Of a stretch of 64,000 nt of DNA, positions 54,744 to 64,000 are shown one piece after another. A program made the translations under genes and the position numbers. Source of the stretch: Ligustrum vulgare (taxonomy: Eukaryota; Streptophyta; Magnoliopsida; Lamiales; Oleaceae); assembly GCA_963555705.1 (NCBI GenBank), contig OY743179.1:17182692-17246691 (forward strand). Reading direction: 5' to 3'. Positions within the stretch are counted from its first letter, which is position 1. Every line of letters begins with the position of its first letter. The notes beneath the pieces were generated by a model, which did not search any database, was not told the origin of the DNA, and saw nothing but the letters and a program-made list of their open reading frames with translations.

Positions 54744-57700
54744 CAGTCTGCGTTTCTGTAGACTGGTAAGTTTTCAAAAAGAAATTTTCAAGAAAAAGTT
54801 TTCCGTTATGTAATTATTAATGAACATTGCCACTGCCATCATTCGTTCCACCGACTCCGAGGTAAAGAAATATAAGATGTTTAAAGTTATTTCAGTATTT
54901 CGAATACTTATTTTACTGATTTATGAGAAAGAATGAAGAGTATTTCGGATACTTATTTTAATGATTTATGAGAAAGAGAAAGAAGATTTATGATGTCGTT
55001 ATGCTTGTTAAAACTTACTTGCTTAAATGCATGAGAAAGAAGTAAAGACTATGAGTACGACTCGGATAAGGCCCCAGCGAGGGAGCCGGGTCGTTACCAA
55101 AGAGAAAGAGATTTTATCCGAATAAGAAAGAAAGAGATGAGTTTTGAAGCATAACGAGAAATTTTTTTTTCAGAAAGAAAAGAAAAGAAAGAGAACGAGT
55201 GTTGAGCATAATGGGAATAATATGACTTAAGAATGATTTTATAATAATTTTTGTCCTCGAACTTAGAAATGATGAACCCTAACTGGACTTTGCATAATTT
55301 ATTTTAGACATGACACCATTTACGAGAAGTCAAAAGAAAGGATTAGACAATATTTTCGGAATATATCAACGAGAGATAGCAAGCCAATTTTATGAAGATG
55401 TGATAAGATGTTGAGATTATGAGTAATATGATTTTATTGAGACTTGTATGAGAAGAATTATGAAATTCGAGATTTAAAGTTTTGATTCTAAATTATTGGG
55501 AATTAAGAATTGATATTGTGTTTGAGTAAGTGAATTATGCCTCTATGTTGAAGAGAAATTTATTATGAAGTTTGACCTTGTGAAGAAATTTTGGAAATAT
55601 TGATTTGTGGTATATATTTTATAAGTATGATGAATGAGTGGTCATTTGAGCCAATTAATGTATTGAAGAAGTGATATCGTGATATTGGAAAATATGATTT
55701 GAGATCGTTATGTTGAGGAATGATGAATTAATTTTCTGGGATATTTTGGTAGTATTGAAGTATGTTGGAATTGTTGCCAATATTTAATCGTGGTGGTCAG
55801 ATGTGGAATATAACTACAGGTTGTTATTGTTGGTTATGAAGTATACCTACAGGTTGGATAAGTCCATATTACAAGGGAGACTCTGTCCGGAATTTTATCA
55901 GTTTGAGTTAAGAGCATGGTATGGTAAAGCAACCAACTAAGAGAATTGAGGTTAGACTTGCAAGTTCATTTACACCGCAAGCAAGATTTAGTAAGTGATA
56001 TAGAGGGATAATGACTCTTGAGATATTTTTGGCTTCTTCGAAGTATGATCATTTTGTAATGGATATAGTTTTATTGAGGTGCTCTCCTTGTCTCAAAATT
56101 TCAAACAAGATGGTGTATGCAACTACTGGGATGTCAAGGTACATTTTGAAAGATGAGCGAAGATAAATATTAGGGTGTTATTGAGAAGAATCTTGATTAT
56201 TTTGAGAACGAATTGAGTACTAGTTGGAGATGATCACTTGTATTGGAGAATATTATAAATGATGAGGATATATGATAATACTGTTGATTTGTTTTGGAAG
56301 TTGATTGGTAGATGATGCGTAAGATTTGGTTGTTTATAAGTAATAAGATTATTTGGAAAAGTCAGTTATCATGAATGAGAGACATTGGAAGTATTTTACA
56401 GTATGACGCCCTTAAAGTATCGAGATTTATTATAGTGAGAATTTGGAGACATATGATCGAATGATTGGGACTATGTGAGATTATGATAATGGTCATAAGG
56501 TCGTTTGAATATTAAGGGTGCAATAGATGATTATAAGGAGTAATGTGATGATGAGAACTGAAGGTGGCGATGTATTGAGATTATGAAGTAAGTTGACTTT
56601 TCATGAATCAGTTATGCTATATTTGGTTCTAAGTAGAATTCGAGGAAAGATGAGTCACAGTCATGGAAATGAATCAGGGTTTCCTCGTAACGTGAATGAT
56701 TCACAGATGTACATTAAGTTTTCATTTATGATATTAGAAGATCATGAGAGAAAATTGTTTGATGAAAGTGATGACAGAAATTTTATCAGGTCCTAAATTT
56801 GCTCAAGTATTGCAGAAGTAATGCATTGGAACGGAGGAAAGTTTATGATAAGATCCTACCTTGAAATTTTGGAAAGAGTTACTAAGGGTATCTTGGTTCG
56901 AAAATAAGAAATGTAATTTTATGTAATTGTCCGTGTGGAAATGAGGATCAGACTTCACAGTAATGCCTTATTACGGAGTAGTGTGCAGAAATAGTGACTT
57001 ATGGCAGAATCCAAGGTTTATTTAGTTTAAGAGATTGATATATAATCTTAGTGAGCAGATTGACGTACAAGGTTCACGTGATAGAGATGATGGTTATTAT
57101 ATTGAAATCTTAGAGAGATTGATATGATTATTTGAGGTCATATGATGCGACGATAAGTGACATGTTACATGATTACTACAAGATATGGTGACTAGACGGG
57201 TAATAGATGTTATGGTTATCCCGCGAAGGATTGTGTGAATATATGGAGTCAATTGATCTCATTTTGATGGGTTATTGCATTATGGTGAAATATTACCTAC
57301 GATTAAGAATCTTCATTTTGAGTCATAAGATATAGAGATTTATTTAAGATTTTGGTTATGCAGTTCTGATTACTTGTTACCAGTTGTACTTTTGATGTGA
57401 GTAAGATATTTTACTACAATGATGGAAAACTCGAGATGATCAGTTGCGTGACTTTTTCTTATAATAGAATTGTATCTTTGGGTTAAGTAAACTTGATGAG
57501 GAATCCTATATGATTCACAGAAGTCTTGGCCAATGGTGATAGACTTAATCAGAGTATTGTTCAAATGGTAACATGAAGTGAAGTTTTGGGAGAACAGGGA
57601 AATTGAATCTTGAACTTCAGATTGGAAAGTTAGTGAGGTTTCTTAAGTTCAGAATATCAGATTTGATTCTTGTGATGATACTTTAAGTAGTACCTTTGTC

Positions 57701-58329
57701 CTCAGCTAGAATGAGTAAGTGATATCAAGTACTTGATACATGATTAAACAGTATAGACTAAAGGATTTAAGTTTGAATTCCTTCATCTTGAAAGGGAAGT
57801 TTCAGTCGAGTTTAGAAATGATTTCGTTTGTAAATCTCTTCAGAAAGATTCTGCCAAGTTTGAGTTTGTACCCAAATGTTTTGGAATTGATACCGCGTTT
57901 CTATGTTTTGGGTGATAAGGTATTATTCTTGATCAATCTTCTCGGTTTCTAGTTTAAGCATTTGAATAATTGATGTTTATATCGTGGATTCGATATCAGT
58001 ATAGATTCTGGAAAGTTTGGGAGTAGAAGGTTAATGAATGAGTTAATAAGTTGGATAATGACGGATGATTGATTTAGTTCTACTCAATAGCTATCGAGCG
58101 TATTTTCGCATAGCTTCGTATGAGGTACAGATATATGTTAGAGAAGTTGTCCGATTTCATGTATTGTTAGTGTTCATTTTTCGGATAGAGATTCGAGTTT
58201 TACTTCGAGATTTGGAACAGTTTACATGTGGCAATGGGTACTAAATTATACCATCTCCAGATTCAGACATTGAAAGATATGCTTATGGCATGTGTTCTAG
58301 ACTCAAATGGTAATTGAGAGATACATTTT
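54744..58329 (+). other. Eroded internal region of the Gypsy element
   Basis: About 3.6 kb without any ORF over 70 codons. Gag, protease, RT and RNase H should lie here, but I could not recognise their motifs in any frame. GATTATGAG/TTGAGATATG-like purine-rich words recur throughout, giving a G/A bias on the plus strand. Confidence 0.6.
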
Positions 58330-58930
58330 CTATCAGTAGAGATTGCCTACAACAAATAATTTTCGAGCTACCATTGGTATGGCACCCTATGAAGCTTTGT
58401 ATGGATGGCGATGTTGATCGCCAATCGAGTGGGATGAAGTTAATGAGAAGAAATCATTGGGTTCAGAATTAATTGAGAAGAACAGTTGATGCTATTGAGA
58501 AAGATCAGAGTACGAATTAGAGCTGCCCAAGACAGACAGAAATGTTATGGCGATCAAAGAATAGAAGACTTGATATTTGAGATCAGAGAGAAAGTGTTCT
58601 TGAAAGTAACTCCTATGAAGGGTACTTTTGCTTCGGCAAGGAAGAGAAATTTAGGTCTTGTTTTGTCGGACCATTTGAAATACTAGAGAAGTGGATAATG
58701 TGACTTATTATTTGGCTTTGCCACCAGAACTTGCAGTTGTTCACAATATTTTTCATGTTTCTCTGTTGAGAAAGTATGTTCATAATTCTAGTCATGTGGT
58801 GAATTATCAGTCTCTTGCAGTTCAGAAAGATTTGACTTATAGAGAGGCACATATGTGCATAGTAGAGAGAAGAAGTCCATGTCTTAAGAAGCAAAGAGAT
58901 TCCTTTAATCAAAGTCCAGTGGGGTAGACA
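58330..58930 (+). pseudogene. Gypsy pol remnant: integrase C-terminus
   Basis: Broken frames spell MAPYEALYG-type text (near 58378), IRVRIRAAQDRQKCYGDQR, FEIREKVFLKVTPMKGT, then in another frame VTYYLALPPELAVVHNIFHV and LLRKYVHNSSHVV with DLTYREAH. This is the end of the Tekay/Del integrase leading to the chromodomain. At least four stops or shifts are present, so no product is expected. Confidence 0.85.
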
Positions 58931-59022
58931 TAATAATGAAGAAGAGATCCTAGCCAAGTATCCAGAAAGAATAGATCAAGAAAGTTTAATTTCGAGGACG
59001 AAATTATTTAAGGGGGTAAGGT

Positions 59023-60732
59023 TGTAGCGACCGAGAATTTCTACGCAATTTAATAATTATTTCAAAGTCTCGAAAATTGTGTCGCTGCAATCTCACTCAT
59101 TTTAAGTTAACGTCATGACGCGTTCGTCTAGCCACATCGAGAAATATCGAATTAATTCCATTTTAATAATAAATTTCGAATTTCTAAAATTATATCATTT
59201 TACTTATTTATTTTATTTCTTTAAAAATCGTCTCAAAATCCGAATCATGTTGAGATCATCTTATCAGATCCATTTTCCAAATTCAGTTGAATTCACGCGT
59301 ATTATTTGTCTCGGTTTCGTTTCGTAATTGTCAAATATTCCACATAGATTCCCAATATATATCCTACCTCAAACCAAACTCCCACTAACACAACCCATCC
59401 TTCCACCAACCCAAGCCCATACCCCGTCGCACCTCCACCTCCTCGTCGCTCGCCCTCTGCCTCCGCTCTCTCTCTCTCTACCTTGTGAGAGAGGGGGATA
59501 TAATGTGTATAGATATATGTATATTTTAATTTAAAGTTTTCAAATTTTCAATTTAGTCCTTAAGTTCCAATATGTTTCAATTCGGTCCCTATAGTTTTAA
59601 AATCAATCATATCAGCCCTTTTTATTTTTCAAAATCTATTATTTCAGCCCCCAATTTATTATTCATTTCGAGCTTCGACCCCACTTTTCAAAAATATTCA
59701 TTTTTGCCCCCAACTTTCGAATTATCAATTTTAGTCCCCAAATGTTTAAAAGCAATCATTTAAGCCTTCATATTTTAAAGTCTTTCGATTTGGTCCATAT
59801 TGATGATATATACATGTATACGTATATTTATAAAACTCAAGTTTGAAAAGTATTCATTTTAGTCCCTGAACTTTCAAAGTATTCATTTCAGTCCCTGAAC
59901 TTTCAAATTATTCATTTTAGTCCATCAACTTTCAAATCATCAATTTAAGTCCCCAAATTGTAATATATCATTTTAAACTATAGATTTCAAAAGACTAATT
60001 CGACTTGATCTTCTAATTGGCTAGACGAAGCGTACGGAGATTTTAAAGGAGTTAAGTCGTTTCCCGCTCAACTTTACACTCGTCAGATTTAAGGTAGACT
60101 CTTATCTACAAATTTACGTTTTTCAAAAGTGCGCATCAATAATTATTTGGATTATAAGTTTAGCATGTATGATTGTGTTCATGAGAATTACTTGCTTAAA
60201 TGCATGAGAACTTGAACTTTATGTTCATGAGAATTACTTGCTTAAATGCATGAGAACTTGAACTTTATGTTCATGAGAATTACTTGCTTAAATGCATGAG
60301 AACTTGAACTTTATGTTCATGAGAATACTGGTGATCGTTAGACACCTGAGACTTGAATATCATGATTATGTGTTTTAATTTATAACGTTAAATGATTATT
60401 ATGCGCGAGTCTACTGAGTATTTCTATGAAATGCTCAACCCGTTTTTAAAAATCTTTTACAGATTTCGGAGACGGTGGCGAGTGATGGGCAATGACGAAA
60501 AATTACAAATTGATATTTTTAAAAAGTCGTGAGCTTTGAAATAATTATTTCATTTTATCAAGAATTGTCATTTTTATAAATTTGTACGAATTTACCTATT
60601 CCATTTGAATTATCGCTAAACTTTTATTCAATAAATGCGATATTTAATATTTAATCATTTTCCGCAACAAAAGTTTTATTCAAGAATTTAGAAAAGTGAC
60701 GTTCCCGGCTCCTCGGAACTCGGGGCGTTACA
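59023..60732 (+). repeat. 3' LTR of the Gypsy element
   Basis: 1710 bp, preceded by ATTTAAGGGGGTAAGGT. It is nearly identical to the 5' LTR. The short ORFs at 59115, 59328 and 59572 mirror those at 53109, 53322 and 53568 and are not genes. Confidence 0.93.
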
Positions 60733-61860
60733 CAACTATCCCTGTACACAAACAAAATGGGATTATGGTCGGACGACTTGATGTATATTGTGAACTCTAA
60801 CACGATTTTTCATGATTAGTGAAATGATATCCTTCAAAAATATTGTGGAGAATCCAATAAAAAATGAATCCATTTTGGTGTGTGATGAGTAGCTCAAATT
60901 TGATCAATCCTATGTGACTAAGCCTATTATCTTTAACGCAATTATTATAATTTATAAAATAATTTATGAATAATATAATTTATCAAATCATTTTTAGCAC
61001 ATTTTTCCTTTCCATTTTTTAACCACATTTTATCTCAAAAACATAAATAAAATAATTTTTAATTGCTGCAATGCTATCGAAACCGGGCCTAAAGGAACAT
61101 AAAATGTGATATTGATTTCTTTTTCAATGACTGAGCTATGAAATTGTGATGTTAATATAATTTCAAATTAGGTATAAGTCAAACAATATTGTAACAGTCG
61201 AGACCCGAAAAAGTGAAGTGAAAAAAATTCTGAAGGATAATCACTCTCGCTCCATGTGGTGTTCGTTCTATGAGGTAATTTTTGGAGAATTTTGAGAAAA
61301 TTTGAATTTTTTGGAGAATGTGTGATTGTAAAGTGGTGAATCTCATAAAAATATGTGGTTAAAAATAAATTTGAAGGAAAACTAAAAAAAATGATTGGGG
61401 ACCAAACAAGGGCAAAGCTTCAGATAATTTTACTCCAAATATTCAGAATTCGTGAAATATAAACTCAAATATTAATATTAATAATAGATTTAACTTAGTT
61501 ACCAATTGTAATTAATTACAAAAGTATTGAAAGTAATTATCAAAATCAAGGCAATCTATCTATTATTATATTATTATAATTATTAATTATAACTGAGATT
61601 CTGCAAGATTAATTTTGACCAGATTCAATTTTGTCAAAGATTTCACAAAGCAGTTTCCGAATTAAGGGCAGTTATTAAATGATTATATAATTTTTAAATT
61701 TGAACTATATATGCAGTAGCAGTTCCATTTTTTTTTTTTAAACTGGGCTAGTTTTTTAATAGTGGGCAGTTAAGTGAAGGACTTCTAAATGCCCGAAATG
61801 TCACTTTCCCATTTTTTAATAAACTGTTTTGCACTGTCATTTTGACTAACTAAATTATTT
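60733..61860. other. AT-rich spacer with MITE remnants
   Basis: At about 60940-61090 an element with TTTTTAACCACATTTTATC, and at about 61255-61415 one with AAAATATGTGGTTAAAAATA, carry the same central signature as other MITEs in this window. The second has GTGTTCGTTCT and GGGGACCAAACAAGGGC ends. No gene. Confidence 0.5.
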
Positions 61861-62156
61861 TGAATTTTTATTTGACAGTTGCCATAACTTTCGGGAATTA
61901 TTTATTGAGTCGGCGTGATGTGATCCAGACCACGAACACAAGCCCGCACAAAGATCCATTGATATTCAAAAGAGGACCGATGACTCGACTGCAAACAAAG
62001 AGGGCCAACGAAGCAATGGACAAGCTAGTGCAAGAAACAATGGCCAAAACAATGTTCTGTCGTCAAAAGAAGCAAGTTCCATGTTGGGACCGAGTCAAAA
62101 TGACGAGTTGATCAACCTCATTCAAGCCGTCGAAGAAAATTGTGAAAATTCAAGAA

Positions 62157-62368
62157 TTACGGCCGTAACCCATAATTCTTACGGCCGTAATGAGTCCACT
62201 GTTGAAAACTGTGATTTTGAAGAAAATTGGACTTACGGCCGTAACGCAGCCTCGGGTCAAAAACATGAATTTCAGAATTGAGACTTACGGCCGTAAATAA
62301 AGTCTCACGGCCGTAATGGTGAAACAGAAAGAGTCTTACGGCCGTAAGGGGAATTATCACGACCGTAA
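62157..62368. repeat. Seven TTACGGCCGTAA palindromes
   Basis: 12-bp sites start at 62157, 62179, 62233, 62285, 62305, 62336 and 62357. Five are perfect, one has one change (TCACGGCCGTAA) and one has two (TCACGACCGTAA). They lie about 100-310 bp upstream of the TATA-like box, a place where an LTR enhancer would be expected. Confidence 0.9.
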
Positions 62369-62465
62369 ATAACAATACGCGTGAATTTAGGGTTTTTAAT
62401 TATTTCCTTATTTTTGATTATTTGTTTCCTTGTTTAATTAGAACTCTTAACCTAGATTTTGACCC

Positions 62466-62474
62466 TATTTATAG
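62466..62474 (+). promoter_or_regulatory. TATA-like box of the LTR
   Basis: TATTTATAG in a moderately GC context, downstream of the palindrome array and about 300 bp before the LTR end. Confidence 0.5.
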
Positions 62475-62771
62475 GGATGTAATTTTCATTATTCATAGAC
62501 AACTTTGATATTATTATTGAGAGACAATTTGCCTTCAAACCTTATTCTTTATTGAATAAAATCCGAACTTGCGAGTTAATCTTGTTTGTTCAAATCTTGG
62601 GTGAGATTTATCTTCATTGTGATCAAGAGGTCAACATATCTATTGATTGTGTTGGTTGCTTGGTTCAATTAATTTGAATCAATCTCGAAATCGTGATTCT
62701 TTGGCGTTCTTGGGTCGATTCCAATAATTTGTGGGTTGTGTAGCTACAATTCCTACGTGGTTTGCATCATC

Positions 62772-62783
62772 TGGTATCAGAGC
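62772..62783 (+). promoter_or_regulatory. Primer-binding site of the second Gypsy element
   Basis: TGGTATCAGAGC, complementary to initiator-Met tRNA, two nucleotides after the LTR end. Confidence 0.92.
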
Positions 62784-63266
62784 TTAGGCTCCAAAAATCA
62801 AGGTTATATATTTGTTTTGTTTTCTTGAGTCTTCTTTAATCTTGTTCTTCGTGTTCTTCCAGTTCTTGAGTCTTTAATCAAAAAGTGTCACAAAAAAAAT
62901 TCAATAGTCGTTATTTCCTTCATTTGTTATCCAAATTAAATTTCGTTTGTTTCGTCTTTCTCGAAGTTGAATTTTCGAGAAATCTAAAAAAGAAAAAAAA
63001 AAAAACGAAAATTCCAAGTCCACAAAAAAAAAAAAAATAGCTGTTATTTGATTTCAAGAAATATATTCTTGACACTTGATTTGATTCATTCGATTTGATT
63101 CATTCGGGCTTAAACTTGTTTGAGTTCGGGTTCGTTCTTTGAAGCAATTGGGGTGAAAGCCATTGAATGGAAAAAGGCAGAGAGGTGAGATCAATAGAGG
63201 GTAAAAGCCAAATTTGAGTGATACACGAGCGAAATACACGTGAGGCATATAATATTTAGTTTTAGG

Positions 63267-63959
63267 ATGTCTGAACAATCTTCTACTACAAAAAACAACG
63301 ATCGAGTCAACATGACGGAAGAGATGGTACAACGATTTGAGCGGTTGTTTGGGGATGTGTTAGGTAGGTTAGAAAGGCTTGAGCAACCTCAGGAAGTGCC
63401 TAATACCCGTAGGCAAGGTGGGCAAGGTCGTAGAGTAGAGGGGATCGATGAGAATGAAGAAGGTAGTGATTTTGACGATGGGGAAATTGTGGATAGAGTA
63501 GTTAGGCATGGAAGAAGGGATAAAGATCTTGGTGGCGATAGAATGGATGGTAGTATGAGCAATATCAAAATGACAATTCCGTCATTCAAGGGTAGGAGTG
63601 ATCCGGAAGCATACCTAGAATGGGAAAAGAAGATGGAATTAATTTTCAATTGCTACACTTATTCGGAAGAGAAAAAGGTTAAGGTAGCTGTACTTGAATT
63701 CTCCGATTACGCTATTACTTGGTGGGATCAATTGGTGACTTGTAGGAGGAGGAATCGCGAGAGGTCCGTTAGTACTTGGGATGAGTTAAAAGCTATCATG
63801 AGAAAGAGGTTCGTTCCTAGTCATTACCATCGGGAGCTTCATCAAAAATTACAAAGTCTATACCAAGGATCAAAGAGTGTGGAGGATTATCATAAGGAGA
63901 TGGAGATGTTGATGATTAGAGCTAATGTAGAAGAGGATAGGGAGGCTACGATTGCTTGA
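63267..63959 (+). pseudogene. Gypsy gag, interrupted by an in-frame stop
   Basis: From ATG 63267 (MSEQSSTTKNN) a 230-codon frame runs to TGA at 63957. An in-frame upstream ATG at 63240 adds nine residues. A coiled, charged N-terminus (MVQRFERLFGDVLGRLERLE) and an acidic/basic linker precede the retrotransposon gag domain. That domain reads IPSFKGRSDPEAYLEWEKKM, then EEKKVKVAVLEFSDYAITWW, RKRFVPSHYHRELHQKLQ and GSKSVEDYHKEMEMLMIRA. The normal text continues in frame past the stop (FLNGLNRDIANVV), so the TGA probably replaces an Arg codon of RFLNGL. The zinc knuckle and pol lie beyond the window. Gag forms the particle that packages element RNA in the cytoplasm. Confidence 0.9.
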
Positions 63960-64000
63960 TTTTTGAATGGGTTGAATAGGGATATAGCTAATGTGGTTGA

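Larger units (their letters stand above)
53017..60732 (+). mobile_element. Tekay/Del-like Gypsy LTR retrotransposon, 7716 bp
   Basis: It has two LTRs (53017-54728 and 59023-60732), a primer site TGGTATCAGAGC (54732-54743), a purine tract ATTTAAGGGGGTAAGG just before 59023, and an exact target duplication CAACT (53012-53016 and 60733-60737). The 4.3-kb interior has no long ORF. Only the integrase C-terminal and chromodomain-linked end of pol is recognisable (58330-58930), and it is broken. The LTR ends (TGTAGCGACCGAG...GGGGCGTTACA) and the pol tail are those of chromoviral Gypsy elements. Confidence 0.93.
61860..62769 (+). mobile_element. LTR region of a second Gypsy element
   Basis: It ends at ...TTTGCATCA (62769), two bases before the primer site. 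It has a TATA-like TATTTATAG at 62466-62474 and an array of TTACGGCCGTAA palindromes upstream (62157-62368). The upstream part (61905-62281) reads like the C-terminal tail of a Gypsy pol (GPMTRLQTKRANEAMDKLVQ) with a frameshift near 62080. Either the LTR includes the pol tail or two elements abut. The 5' limit is uncertain. Confidence 0.6.

Noticed and set aside
56593..56796. 67-codon ORF in the interior of the Gypsy element
   Set aside because: No gag or pol motif could be recognised and the flanking frames are closed; treated as chance within eroded sequence.
63389..63649. 86-codon minus-strand ORF
   Set aside because: Antisense shadow of the Gypsy gag domain.

Overview
The window is plant nuclear DNA, most likely from a eudicot. 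It is AT-rich, with GT-AG introns, a plant PLS-class PPR gene and a plant-type polypyrimidine tract-binding (PTB) gene, set in dense LTR-retrotransposon, LINE, Helitron, MULE and MITE sequence. No prokaryotic, organellar, rRNA, tRNA or CRISPR feature was seen. I cannot name the species.

Only two ordinary host genes are convincing. One is an intronless E-type PPR gene (minus, 5254-7434). The other is a PTB RNA-binding protein gene (plus, non-coding first exon near 38400-38474, coding exons 42801-50920) whose ten coding exons splice to exactly 445 codons. A third, unusual candidate lies at 2921-5063 on the minus strand: five short exons, all with GT/AG borders and compatible phases, give a 99-residue chimera that includes a SEC31-like WD40 fragment. 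It starts just inside a Helitron-like 5' terminus at 5168, and an LTR-like block sits in its third intron.

Layout. 1-1258: Copia 3' end and LTR, ending in a near-perfect 421-bp inverted repeat. 1260-2358: transposon-like sequence with a hAT-like end. 2921-5168: the chimeric gene. 5254-7434: PPR gene. 7858-8559: hAT MITE with an 8-bp target duplication. 8560-14420: AT-rich, low-complexity and diverged repeats. 14420-22692: a decayed L1-type LINE with poly(A) tail, broken by a solo LTR (17756-20228) and a small TIR element (21271-21748). 23610-27450: Copia pol tail and LTR, split by minus-strand Gypsy LTR sequence. 27500-30255: AT-rich MITEs. 30266-32307: non-autonomous Helitron. 32638-36786: decayed MULE carrying a 956-bp TRIM. 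36787-38350: three related MITE-like blocks. 38400-51200: PTB gene, whose introns hold a reversed Gypsy gag fragment with a nested hAT MITE, several Tourist-like MITEs, a MITE inside a MITE, and a foldback element. 53017-60732: a Tekay/Del-like Gypsy element with near-identical LTRs, a perfect TSD and an eroded interior. 61860-64000: another Gypsy element (LTR, PBS, gag) running off the window.

Most of the window therefore records successive nested insertions. Target duplications and resumed reading frames give the relative order at several sites. The points most worth following up are the Helitron-associated chimeric gene, the Gypsy element with young LTRs but a dead interior, a candidate poison exon in the PTB gene, and the palindrome array in the last LTR. 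I found no evidence of a wholly new biological system.
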